Positions 18,032 through 25,423 of a stretch of DNA of 64,000 bases are shown here, one piece after another. Below the pieces are notes generated by a model. That model worked only from the letters and a program-made list of their open reading frames with translations, was not told the origin of the DNA and searched no databases. Where the stretch lies: the NCBI GenBank assembly GCA_020248865.1, contig JADCGS010000034.1, positions 110,481 through 174,480 of the forward strand. The letters run 5' to 3'. Position 1 is the first letter of the stretch, and each line of letters begins with the position of its first letter. This stretch comes from Burkholderiales bacterium. Lineage in GTDB: Bacteria > Pseudomonadota > Gammaproteobacteria > Burkholderiales > Burkholderiaceae_F. Position numbers and translations under genes: made by a program.

Positions 18032-18985
18032 ATGAAACGCGACCTCCAGCCGCTTGCGCGCGTCGACATCCAGATCGGCGCGCCGATTCCGTTTCCGGTG
18101 TACGACCGCTCGGGCCGGCTGCTGCTGGCGCGCGGTCAGGTGGTAGCCGATCCGCGGGCGCTCGACTCGCTGGTGGCGCGGGGTCTGTACGTGAATCCGC
18201 GCTGGTCTCGCGGCGAAGGGACGCTGGCCTACGCCCAAGGCGAGCAACCGGTCGGCGACGAACCGCCGGCGGCCGAGTTTCACGGGCTGCCGCCGCTGAC
18301 CAACGGCAAGGGCAAGGTCAGGAAGTCCAGGGAGATACCCGCCTGGCGGTTGCTGCGCATGTGGAGCGAAGGAGGCTCGGCCGACGATGCGATGACGGTC
18401 AAGCTCGTCGGCGTGCACGAGGGCAAGAGCATCGTGATCACCGCCCCGGAGCGGGACGGGCGGCTGGCGTTCGTCAAGGAGGGCGTGACCTTCTTCTTCG
18501 GCGGCTTTTCGGGCGAACTGGTCTACGAATTCAACGCCCTGGTGCAGAAGGTGCGCTTCGATCCCTATCCGTATCTGCACATCGGCTGGCCCCATGACTG
18601 GCAGGTCGGCAAGCGGCGCGTGCGCGAGGCGCGTCGCGTGCGCACCGACGTGCCGTGCATCCTCTATCGCGACTCGCAGAGCGCGAGCAACTTCGTCAAG
18701 GGGGTACTGACGAACCTGTCGACGGGCGGCGCCTCCCTGCAGCTGAAGGACCCGATCCACGGCCTCGAAGAGCGCGTGCGTCTGGCCTTCCGGGTGGAGA
18801 TTGCGGGCCAGCAGAAGCTCTTCGAGATCGACGCCAAGCCGGTGCGCCTGCCGGAGGCCGACGACCTGGAGCCTTCCATCGGCCTGAGCTTCCTCGATCT
18901 CGACGAGGCCCAGCGCATGGCGCTGCATGCGTTCGTCTACCTGCAACTGGTGCGGGAGATGGAAATGCCGCTGCTGGCCGACTAG
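18032..18985 (+). CDS. PilZ-domain, YcgR-like c-di-GMP effector
   Basis: This 317-residue protein has a C-terminal PilZ domain. The c-di-GMP motif RxxxR is seen around REARRVR (about residue 205-211) and the second motif appears as NLSTGG, with Asn replacing the usual Asp. An N-terminal half with a YcgR-type flagellar brake fold is suggested by VKLVGVHEGKSIVITAP and FVKEGVTFFFGGF. The protein probably slows or biases the motor when c-di-GMP is high. It is placed between motA and flhC but on the opposite strand to both. A classical YcgR is encoded separately at 26,911. Confidence 0.82.
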   Translation: MKRDLQPLARVDIQIGAPIPFPVYDRSGRLLLARGQVVADPRALDSLVARGLYVNPRWSRGEGTLAYAQGEQPVGDEPPAAEFHGLPPLTNGKGKVRKSREIPAWRLLRMWSEGGSADDAMTVKLVGVHEGKSIVITAPERDGRLAFVKEGVTFFFGGFSGELVYEFNALVQKVRFDPYPYLHIGWPHDWQVGKRRVREARRVRTDVPCILYRDSQSASNFVKGVLTNLSTGGASLQLKDPIHGLEERVRLAFRVEIAGQQKLFEIDAKPVRLPEADDLEPSIGLSFLDLDEAQRMALHAFVYLQLVREMEMPLLAD

Positions 18986-19131
18986 CCCGATCAGCCCGAT
19001 CAGCCCGCCCGACGTGCCCGACCTGCGCGCCACGCCCGCATGCGCGTCCGCAGGGCTGACCGCAACGCACCGACCGTCCAGCCCTTGATCCGCTTTCACG
19101 CGGTCCGGACGGACCGTTCTTGCGCGCGGCG

Positions 19132-19162
19132 AAAAAAAAGCGGCCCGGGCGAAGCCGGGCCG
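19132..19162 (-). terminator. Intrinsic terminator downstream of flhC
   Basis: Read on the minus strand this is a hairpin with 8-bp GC arms (CGGCCCGG / CCGGGCCG, 6-nt loop) followed by C and eight T. It lies 106 bp after the flhC stop and ends the flhDC transcript. It would also end any transcript from the promoter inside the flhC 3' end. Confidence 0.85.
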
Positions 19163-19277
19163 AAGGTCGGAGGAGAAGCACACCTGGAAACACCGCTGGA
19201 TTTGACCGGCCCCAGCGGCCTGGCCGGATTCCCTTTCACCCTCGGAGTCGAAACCGCGAATTGCAGCTCAGCTCACC
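19132..19277 (-). ncRNA. Candidate FliA-dependent small RNA from the flhC 3' UTR
   Basis: A sigma-28-type promoter at 19284-19310 and the intrinsic terminator at 19132-19162 bound a transcript of about 145 nt on the minus strand. It starts in the last codons of flhC and covers its 3' UTR. Upstream of the terminator stem the RNA carries a pyrimidine stretch, CUUCUCCUCC, which could pair with Shine-Dalgarno sequences. Sigma-28-dependent sRNAs from flagellar UTRs are known in Escherichia coli. No expression evidence is available here, so this is an inference from promoter and terminator only. Confidence 0.35.
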
Positions 19278-19819
19278 AATGCATCTTCGGCACGCCGGGC
19301 CGAACCTTTACCCTTGCCGGCGCGCGCCGGCGGCTCGCACAGCCCGCACACATAGTTCTTGGTGAGCTCGTAGGTGTGGGTCACGAACTTGCCGTTGCAC
19401 TTGCAGCAGGACGTGAGCGTCACCATGCCGGCGTCGACGAACTTGACGAGGCGCCAGGCGCGCGTCACCGACAGCAGCGGCTCGAGATCCTGGGTGTGCA
19501 CCTGCTCCAGATACAGCTCGTAGGCCTTGATGATGGCGTCGATTTCCTCGAGTTCGGTGGTCTTGTTCAGGTACTCGTAGATGTTCAGAAACAGCGACGA
19601 GTGGATGTTCGGCTGCCAGGTCATGAACCAGTCGGTCGAGAAGGGCAGCATGCCGCGTGCCGGGCTCTGGCCCTGCACTTCCTTGTACAGGCGCAGCAGC
19701 CGCTCGTAGGACAGATCGGTCTCGGACTCCAGCACCTGCAGCCGGGCCCCCATCTTGATGAGCGCGATGGCCCGCTGAATCTGCTTGCTCTCGGTGACGA
19801 TGCTCTTGATGCGCGACAT
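19268..19819 (-). CDS. flhC: Flagellar transcriptional activator FlhC
   Basis: FlhC is a subunit of the FlhD4C2 master regulator, which activates early flagellar operons. The 183-residue protein has the N-terminal helical region beginning MSRIKSIVTESKQIQRAI and the LDPLLSV-like middle. It also carries the four-cysteine zinc site (SCCKCNGKF and CGLCEPP, near residues 140-165). A Lys/Arg-rich tail follows. It lies 112 bp downstream of flhD with two GC-rich hairpins in between. Its last codons also contain a sigma-28-like promoter. Confidence 0.95.
   Translation of the reverse strand: MSRIKSIVTESKQIQRAIALIKMGARLQVLESETDLSYERLLRLYKEVQGQSPARGMLPFSTDWFMTWQPNIHSSLFLNIYEYLNKTTELEEIDAIIKAYELYLEQVHTQDLEPLLSVTRAWRLVKFVDAGMVTLTSCCKCNGKFVTHTYELTKNYVCGLCEPPARAGKGKGSARRAEDALVS
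19284..19310 (-). promoter_or_regulatory. Sigma-28-like promoter inside the flhC 3' end
   Basis: On the minus strand the site is TAAAGGTT, an 11-nt spacer and GCCGAAGA, matching 13 of 16 consensus positions. The spacer and -10 are nearly identical to the flgM promoter (40992-41018): both contain CCCGGCGTGCCGAA. It points away from flhC, toward the terminator at 19132. Confidence 0.5.
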
Positions 19820-19850
19820 TCCGCTTTCCTCGCTCCGCTGTCTGGCCTCA

Positions 19851-19911
19851 CCCCGGCGCAGGCCGGGGCTCAATGGGTTTCGATCCGGCGCCACCCCGGC
19901 GCGGGCCGGGG
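19851..19911. repeat. Pair of REP-like GC hairpins between flhD and flhC
   Basis: Two near-identical 18-bp imperfect palindromes (CCCCGGCGCAGGCCGGGG and the same with GCGG in the loop) lie 43 bp apart. Each can form a 7-bp GC stem. Their place between two co-transcribed genes suggests an mRNA-stability or translation-balancing role. Confidence 0.6.
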
Positions 19912-19931
19912 CCCAACTTCGTTCGACCGGG

Positions 19932-20270
19932 TCAGACAACGTCGGCGATCTGTCCTGCGATCACGATGTTGGCGTGCAGACCGGCAACCGCGCCCGTACC
20001 CGCCGGCTTGCTGCGGCTGTGGCTGGTGAGCAGGTTCCACACGATGTCGTCGTCGAAGCGGAAGCGGCAGATGAGCTGGTTGGCGCCGGCAATCTTCATC
20101 AGTTGCGACGGCGTGAGCTGGTCGATGACCTCCGCCACCTCCTCGGAGACGCCCAGGCGATACATGGCCTGCGCCTTGTCGGCGCGGATCATGTGCTGCG
20201 CGAGCACCAGGTAGGCCAGGTTGACTTCGCGCACTTCCTCGAGAAGCTGCTCGTTGATGCCGTTACTCAT
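19932..20270 (-). CDS. flhD: Flagellar transcriptional activator FlhD
   Basis: FlhD is the partner of FlhC in the class I master regulator complex. The 112-residue protein includes the signature NLAYLVLAQHMIRADKAQAM and LTPSQLMKIAGANQLICRFR, including the Cys near residue 65 that forms the dimer disulfide in enteric FlhD. The ATG at 20270 has a GGAGG ribosome site 8 bp upstream. It is the first gene of flhDC. The upstream region to fliC holds a perfect dyad at 20407 and is otherwise long and featureless. Confidence 0.95.
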   Translation of the reverse strand: MSNGINEQLLEEVREVNLAYLVLAQHMIRADKAQAMYRLGVSEEVAEVIDQLTPSQLMKIAGANQLICRFRFDDDIVWNLLTSHSRSKPAGTGAVAGLHANIVIAGQIADVV

Positions 20271-20406
20271 GGATCGGTCCTCCGGTTGGGTGGGCGCCTG
20301 CCGTGCCCGCATGCGTTGCTCGATGGACTGCATTGTGCTGAACGGCGGAATTTGGCGGCATCGGCGCAGCACCCGATCGCTTGTCGGTGCAAGCGGCCGG
20401 TCGAAC

Positions 20407-20423
20407 GTAGGACAAATTCCTAC
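20407..20423. promoter_or_regulatory. Perfect dyad GTAGGA-N5-TCCTAC upstream of flhD
   Basis: A 17-bp palindrome, GTAGGACAAATTCCTAC, lies 137 bp upstream of the flhD ATG. Two 6-bp arms flank an AT-rich centre in GC-rich DNA, which suggests an operator for a dimeric regulator. A related 18-mer lies upstream of fliE. The rest of the 653-bp flhD-fliC gap holds only the fliC promoter and ribosome site. Confidence 0.5.
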
Positions 20424-20746
20424 ACGGGCCGCGGGACGGCGTTGCACGCCGGCGGCGGCCGCCCGGCCGGGCGGACCGCGCTCGATGCAGCGCGTGCGCA
20501 CCGCCCGATGGCGCTGCGGCCCGATGCTCTACCCGATCGCTCCCCTGCATCCACGGTCGGGTACCGGAAGCCCACGGCATGGCCTGCTCTCAAGACCGCC
20601 CCCGCCGCGCCGATACCCGGTCTGGATGCGGCGGATTGCGCGTACGGTTTGCGGGCGAAGAAGCGGCGCCGACCCGCTCCCGGAATTGCCGCGCCATCGC
20701 CGCCCATCTTGCGCCCTGCGCGGCGTGCCGTTTCCGCGGCGACGAC

Positions 20747-20774
20747 TCAAGTTCGGTCCGGCCCGGCCCGATAT
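20747..20774 (+). promoter_or_regulatory. Candidate sigma-28 promoter of fliC
   Basis: TCAAGTTC, a 12-nt spacer and CCCGATAT. The -35 matches six of eight consensus positions and the -10 six of eight. The predicted leader to the fliC ATG is about 140 nt and ends with a strong AGAAGGAG ribosome site (20909-20916). Flagellin genes are classical sigma-28 targets. Confidence 0.5.
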
Positions 20775-20923
20775 TGGACTCAACGCTTCACGCCTCGTGA
20801 CGCGTGACCCGGCGGCAGCCACTCGAAGAGAGGTGCCGCCGCCCGGGCCAAGGTGAAAGCGCCGATGCGATGCCTACTGTCCACGCGGCTGCTTTTCGGT
20901 CCTCTTAGAGAAGGAGCTCGGCC

Positions 20924-22423
20924 ATGCCACAAGTCATCAACACCAACATCGCGTCGCTCAACACGCAGCGCACGCTCAACAGCTCGCAGTCGATGCAGGC
21001 CCAGGCCCTGCAGCGCCTGTCCTCCGGCCTGCGCATCAACAGCGCCAAGGACGACGCCGCCGGCCTGGCGATCTCCGAGCGCTTCACCTCGCAGATCCGC
21101 GGCCTGAACCAGGCGACGCGCAATGCCCAGGACGCCATCTCCTTGTCGCAGACGGCCGAGGGCGCGCTGGGCGAAGTCTCCAACAACCTCCAGCGCATCC
21201 GCGAACTTGCCGTGCAGGCCGCAAACGGCACCAACTCGGCCAGCGACCGCGCTGCACTGAACAACGAGGTCCAGCAGCGCCTCGCCGAGGTCGATCGCAT
21301 CGCGTCCCAGACCAGCTTCAATGGCCTGCGCGTGCTCGATGGTACCTATGGTACGCAGCAGTTCCAGGTTGGAGCCAATGCGGGTGAGACGATTTCGGTC
21401 GCACTTAACCAGGGGGTGCGGTCCAACCAACTGGGCCGCGTCGCCACGTCGACGACGGTAGTCAACTCCGACACCTACGCGGGCGGATCGATCACCGTGG
21501 GCAGCAATGCAGCGGTCACGGTGAATGCGTCGGTCGACAACAGCTCTGGCACGGGCAACGCCGGGCGCACGGCCGACAGCGCCTACTCCAAGGCACTCGC
21601 AGTGAACAACGCGGGTGTGGGTGGACTGACTGCCACCGCGACGAACAATATCGAGTTCACGGTCGCGGCGGTCGCCTCCGGTGGAGCGGCGGATGGTTAC
21701 TCGCTGGTGATCAACGGCACCAACATCTTCAACGCAACGGACGTGAGTGTGGCCGGTGGCATCAGCGCGCAGGGTGTCCTGAATGCCATCAACGCGCAAA
21801 CGGCCAACACGGGCGTGACCGCGTCTCTCGACGGTACCAATCTGCGCTTGTCCGCCGCCGACGGGCGCAACATTTCCATCGGCCAGACGCTGGGCGCCGA
21901 CGCGACCGGTGGCTTGACGGCCGGCGCCGGTGGATCGACGACCGTCAATGGGGTTGAGTTCCGCGACGGTACTCTCGCTGCCTTCGCGAGCCCCTCGGTC
22001 AACCGCGGCACCATCAGCTTTACCGCGACGGAAAGCCTCACGTTCACGGGCAACGCCGACGACTTCGGTCTGGGTGCCGCCACGACCAACGTCGCACTGG
22101 ACAGCACGACGCTCAACAACATCGGCGTCACGTCGATCAGCGCGGCGAACGATGCAATCGCTCGAGTTGACGCGGCGCTCACCACCGTCAACACCGTTCG
22201 AGCGACTTTGGGTGCTGTCCAGAGCCGCTTTGAGGCGACGATCAGCAACCTGCAGACGTCTTCCGAGAACCTGTCGGCGTCGCGCAGCCGTATCCAGGAC
22301 GCCGACTTCGCCGAGGAGACGGCCAAGCTGACCCGCGCGCAGATCCTGCAGCAGGCCGGCGTGGCGATGCTGGCGCAGGCCAACGCGCTGCCGCAGAACG
22401 TGCTGGCGCTGCTGCGCGGCTGA
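20924..22423 (+). CDS. fliC: Flagellin FliC
   Basis: FliC is the filament subunit, exported with FliS and assembled under the FliD cap. The 499-residue protein has the conserved N-terminal D0/D1 region ([38 protein letters not shown]) to about residue 145. A variable Ala/Gly/Thr/Ser-rich central domain (about 145-400) follows, then the C-terminal D1/D0 region ([20 protein letters not shown], and an end in NVLALLRG). It has its own promoter and an intrinsic terminator, so it is monocistronic. The central part has few Lys residues, unlike many enteric flagellins. Confidence 0.97.
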   Translation: MPQVINTNIASLNTQRTLNSSQSMQAQALQRLSSGLRINSAKDDAAGLAISERFTSQIRGLNQATRNAQDAISLSQTAEGALGEVSNNLQRIRELAVQAANGTNSASDRAALNNEVQQRLAEVDRIASQTSFNGLRVLDGTYGTQQFQVGANAGETISVALNQGVRSNQLGRVATSTTVVNSDTYAGGSITVGSNAAVTVNASVDNSSGTGNAGRTADSAYSKALAVNNAGVGGLTATATNNIEFTVAAVASGGAADGYSLVINGTNIFNATDVSVAGGISAQGVLNAINAQTANTGVTASLDGTNLRLSAADGRNISIGQTLGADATGGLTAGAGGSTTVNGVEFRDGTLAAFASPSVNRGTISFTATESLTFTGNADDFGLGAATTNVALDSTTLNNIGVTSISAANDAIARVDAALTTVNTVRATLGAVQSRFEATISNLQTSSENLSASRSRIQDADFAEETAKLTRAQILQQAGVAMLAQANALPQNVLALLRG

Positions 22424-22448
22424 TCGCGGCTGCCGGGCGGTGCGAAAA

Positions 22449-22474
22449 GGGCGCCTACGAGGCGCCCTTTTTTT
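22449..22474 (+). terminator. Intrinsic terminator of fliC
   Basis: A perfect 7-bp stem (GGGCGCC / GGCGCCC) with a 5-nt loop is followed by seven T and preceded by AAAA. It lies 26 bp after the fliC stop and insulates flaG-fliD from fliC transcription. Confidence 0.93.
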
Positions 22475-22486
22475 CGCCCGTCGCGG

Positions 22487-22514
22487 CTCAAGTCCGGACC
22501 GCGGCAGCCGTTAA
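22487..22514 (+). promoter_or_regulatory. Sigma-28-like promoter just before flaG
   Basis: TCAAGTCC, an 11-nt spacer and GCCGTTAA match about 12 of 16 consensus positions. Transcription would start near 22521, i.e. at or after the annotated flaG GTG at 22518. Translation of flaG may therefore be leaderless or begin further in. The site also serves fliD downstream. Confidence 0.42.
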
Positions 22515-22517
22515 ACC

Positions 22518-22901
22518 GTGCAGAGCGTGAGTCCTTTTGCAGACCTTGCATCCGTGAAGACCGAGGCCATCCAGCAAGCGACGACCCCGGCGGTGATGGC
22601 CGAAGGCCGCGCTCGTCCGGGCCCGGCCCTCGCCGCGGCCGACCGCGCGGCGGTCGCGTCGGCGCCCGCTGCCGGCGCCGACGCCGCACGGGCGGCGGCC
22701 GAGGCCAACCGGCGCCTGGCCGAAAAAGGCAGCCAATTGACCATCGAATTCGACGATGCGCTGGACCGCGCGGTGTTCAGACTCGTCGACTCTCAGACCG
22801 GCGAAGTGGTGCGGCAGATCCCGTCCGAGGAGGTGCTGGCCATTGCCCGGGCGCTGGCCGAAGGCGCCGATGCCGGCGTGATGCTGAGCACCAACGCCTG
22901 A
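22518..22901 (+). CDS. flaG: FlaG-like flagellar protein
   Basis: FlaG-family proteins affect filament length and usually lie next to fliD. The 127-residue product has an Ala/Arg-rich N-terminus and the conserved C-terminal FlaG core (LTIEFDDALDRAVFRLVD, TGEVVRQIPSEEVL). The start used is GTG at 22518. An upstream sigma-28-like promoter would put the transcript start at about the same place, so a start at GTG 22527 or 22554 is possible. It is followed by fliD after 23 bp. Confidence 0.88.
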   Translation: MQSVSPFADLASVKTEAIQQATTPAVMAEGRARPGPALAAADRAAVASAPAAGADAARAAAEANRRLAEKGSQLTIEFDDALDRAVFRLVDSQTGEVVRQIPSEEVLAIARALAEGADAGVMLSTNA

Positions 22902-22924
22902 TGGCGTCCTGATTGGAGCGTGTC

Positions 22925-24388
22925 ATGGCCACCAGTGGAGTCGGGGGCGCAAGCCTCGATGTCAACGCGATCGTCACCCAGTTGATGAGTCTCGAGCGGC
23001 GGCCGCTCGAGGCGCTGTCGCGCCGCGAGGCGCAGGTCACGGCGCGGATGGCGGCCGTGGCGCGGGTGCAGGGGGCCGTGTCCGGCCTGCAGGTGGCGGC
23101 CGCCTCGCTCGCCAAGTCGGCGACCTTCAGCGGGCTGCGCGCCTCGGTCGGCGGCGATGCCGCGACCGTTGCCGTCACCGACGGCAGCAAGGCGGCAGCC
23201 GGCAGCTACACGCTCAAGGTCAACGCCCTGGCGTCCGCGCAGTCGCTCGCCTCGCAGGCCTTCACCGCCGGCGCGTCGATCGGCACCGGCACGCTCAGGC
23301 TGGAGCTGGGCAGCGTGGCCGGCGGCGTGTTCACGCCGCGGGCGGGCACGACGTTTCCGACCCTGACCATCGATGCCGGCAACAACACCCTGGCCGGCAT
23401 CCGGGACGCCATCAACGCGGCACGCATCGGCGTGACCGCCGGCATCGTCAACGACGGCAGCGGCGCCCGCCTGACGGTCACCGCCAACGACACCGGGCTG
23501 GCCAGCGTGCTGCGCATCACCGTCGACGGCGACGGCGACGGCGACAACGGCGACAACGCCGGGCTGTCGCGCCTGTCGTTCGACCCGACCATCGCGCTGC
23601 CGCCGGAACAGACCGTCACCGCCGGCCGCCAGTTGCAGCAGACCCGTGCCGCGGCCGACGCCGCCTTCGAGGTCAACGGACTGGCGCTGTCCGCGTCGTC
23701 CAACCGCGTCACCGGTGCCATCGAGGGCCTGAGTCTGGACCTGCGCAAGCTGTCGGCCGACGCGGTGACGGTCACCGTCGAGCGCGACACCGCGGCGATC
23801 CGCGGCGCGGTCGACGGATTCGTCAAGGCGTACAACGACCTGGACCGTCTGATCCGCGATCTGACCGCCTTCGACCCGGCCACCCGCCGCGGCGCCACGC
23901 TCAACGGCGACGCGGCGGTGCGCTCGCTGCAGACCCAGGTGCGTGGCCTGGTGCGCGCGCAATTGAACGTGGCCGAAGGCGAACTGGCCAGCCTGTCGGC
24001 CGCCGGCATCGAAGCGGGCCGCGACGGCACCTTGTCCGTGAACGCTGCCCGCTTCGATGCCGCCGTCGCCGACCCGGCGCGCCTGGCGCGCCTGTTCACC
24101 GCCACCAGCACCATCGAAAGCCAGCAGGGCCTGGGCGTGCGCCTGGAAGCCCTGGCCAAGTCGCTGACCGGCACCGACGGTCTGCTGCCGGCCCGCACCA
24201 AGGGCCTGCAGGCGCAGGTCGATTCCATCAACCGCCAGGAGGGGCAGTTCAACAACCGGCTGGTCGAGATCGAGCGGCGCCTGCGGCGCCAGTACGCGGC
24301 GCTGGACACGCAACTGCAGCGGATGCAGGGCACGAGCAACTCGCTGGCCAATGCGCTCAGCGGGCTGCCGAAGCCGCCGGGGGCGTAG
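22925..24388 (+). CDS. fliD: Flagellar filament cap protein FliD
   Basis: FliD caps the filament and promotes flagellin polymerisation. The 487-residue product begins MATSGVGGASLDVNAIVTQL, with a Gly/Ala-rich start and N-terminal coiled region, a variable middle, and the C-terminal coiled coil (LQAQVDSINRQEGQFNNRL, and RQYAALDTQLQRMQGTS). ATG at 22925 is preceded by GGAG. An in-frame TTG at 22913 is less likely. A short 23-bp hairpin without a T-run lies just after the stop. Confidence 0.95.
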   Translation: MATSGVGGASLDVNAIVTQLMSLERRPLEALSRREAQVTARMAAVARVQGAVSGLQVAAASLAKSATFSGLRASVGGDAATVAVTDGSKAAAGSYTLKVNALASAQSLASQAFTAGASIGTGTLRLELGSVAGGVFTPRAGTTFPTLTIDAGNNTLAGIRDAINAARIGVTAGIVNDGSGARLTVTANDTGLASVLRITVDGDGDGDNGDNAGLSRLSFDPTIALPPEQTVTAGRQLQQTRAAADAAFEVNGLALSASSNRVTGAIEGLSLDLRKLSADAVTVTVERDTAAIRGAVDGFVKAYNDLDRLIRDLTAFDPATRRGATLNGDAAVRSLQTQVRGLVRAQLNVAEGELASLSAAGIEAGRDGTLSVNAARFDAAVADPARLARLFTATSTIESQQGLGVRLEALAKSLTGTDGLLPARTKGLQAQVDSINRQEGQFNNRLVEIERRLRRQYAALDTQLQRMQGTSNSLANALSGLPKPPGA

Positions 24389-24400
24389 GCCGCGCCCAAA

Positions 24401-24423
24401 GCTTGCCGCCGGGGGCGGCAAGC
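24401..24423. terminator. Hairpin after fliD
   Basis: A perfect inverted repeat of two 10-bp arms (GCTTGCCGCC / GGCGGCAAGC) with a 3-nt loop lies 12 bp after fliD. It has no T-run. It may stabilise the fliD message or weakly attenuate, with fliS having a separate promoter. Confidence 0.45.
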
Positions 24424-24461
24424 AGGGCGCCGAGACGCCGCGATACCCCGGCAATTCGGGT

Positions 24462-24489
24462 TCAACCCCGCGACGGTGACAGCCGATAA
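24462..24489 (+). promoter_or_regulatory. Candidate sigma-28 promoter upstream of fliS
   Basis: A perfect -10 (GCCGATAA) is preceded, after a 12-nt spacer, by TCAACCCC, a weak -35. It ends 30 bp before the fliS ATG. The exact -10 makes it credible despite the weak -35. Confidence 0.5.
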
Positions 24490-24519
24490 GGAAGGGGTGT
24501 TTTCAGCATCGAGGCAGAC

Positions 24520-25047
24520 ATGACCGGATTCGGGGCGAAGGCCTACAGCAAGGTGTCGGCGGAAACGGGCGCGCGGGCGGCCGACGCCCACCAGCTCGTA
24601 CTGATGTTGTACGACGGTGCCGTCGAGGCGGCCCGGCTCGCGCTCGGCCACCTGCAGGCCGGTCGCGTCGCGCAGAAGGCAGCGGCGCTGTCCAGGGCAG
24701 CGCGGATCGTCGAGGAGGGGCTCAAGGTGAGTCTCGACAAGACGGCCGGCGGCCAGATTGCCCAGCGCTTGTCCGACCTGTACGACTTCATGATCCTGCG
24801 GCTGCTGCAGGCCAATCTGCGCAACGATGCCGCGGCGCTGGGGGAGGTGATCCGGCTGCTCGAGGACCTGCGTGCCGCGTGGGCGCAGATCGGTCGCACC
24901 GGGGGGGCGGCGGCAGCGGTCGCGCCCACTGCCGCCGCCTCCGGTGCGTCGATTGCCGAGCCGCCCGCCGCCCGCCCGGCAGCGCCCGCAGCCGCTTTCG
25001 TCGAGGACGTGGGCGCCGCGCGGCCGCGCCTGGCGGCCTGGGCCTGA
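24520..25047 (+). CDS. fliS: Flagellin export chaperone FliS
   Basis: FliS binds flagellin C-termini and prevents premature polymerisation. The 175-residue product has the four-helix core (YSKVSAETGARAADAHQLVL, LMLYDGAVEAARLA). It then carries an Ala/Pro-rich C-terminal extension of about 45 residues that the usual 125-135 residue FliS lacks. It begins a run fliS-fliT-fliK2-fhlB-ycgR on the plus strand, with short gaps. Confidence 0.93.
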   Translation: MTGFGAKAYSKVSAETGARAADAHQLVLMLYDGAVEAARLALGHLQAGRVAQKAAALSRAARIVEEGLKVSLDKTAGGQIAQRLSDLYDFMILRLLQANLRNDAAALGEVIRLLEDLRAAWAQIGRTGGAAAAVAPTAAASGASIAEPPAARPAAPAAAFVEDVGAARPRLAAWA

Positions 25048-25083
25048 ACTGCAACACGTGACGGCCGCGGCCCGCGCGCGACC

Positions 25084-25410
25084 ATGCCGGACGATCCTCG
25101 CACCAGACCAAGCGCCGGCCTGATCGAGGCCTACGAGACGATCGCCCGGGCCAGCCACGCGATGCTGGCTGCCGCGCGTGCCGACGACTGGGACGACGTT
25201 GCCCGGCTCGAAGCGCAGTGCCGGGCGCTGATTGGCGAGCTGCAGGACGCAGCCGCGGGCCGGTCGCTGGCGGCGGGCGAGCAGCGGCGGCGCGTGCAGT
25301 TGCTGCGGGAAATCCTGGCCCACGACGCCGAGGTGCGCGCGCGCGCGGAGCCCTGGCTGCGCGAACTGGAGCACCTGGCGGGCGCGCCTGCGGCGCGCCG
25401 CAGGCGCTGA
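25084..25410 (+). CDS. fliT: FliT-like flagellar chaperone
   Basis: This 108-residue helical protein sits at the expected place for FliT, the FliD export chaperone, which in enterics also binds FlhDC. The sequence has the pattern of FliT-family helices: residues 12-36 (AYETIARASHAMLAAA) and a second helix with EAQCRALIGELQ. Sequence similarity in this family is low, so the call depends strongly on position after fliS. It ends in an Arg-rich tail. The next gene starts 13 bp after its stop. Confidence 0.75.
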   Translation: MPDDPRTRPSAGLIEAYETIARASHAMLAAARADDWDDVARLEAQCRALIGELQDAAAGRSLAAGEQRRRVQLLREILAHDAEVRARAEPWLRELEHLAGAPAARRRR

Positions 25411-25423
25411 CCGGCGATCGACC

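Noticed and set aside
22923..24388. Minus-strand frames opposite fliD and flagellin
   Set aside because: They are antisense shadows without domain similarity. fliD and fliC have strong family signatures at both ends.
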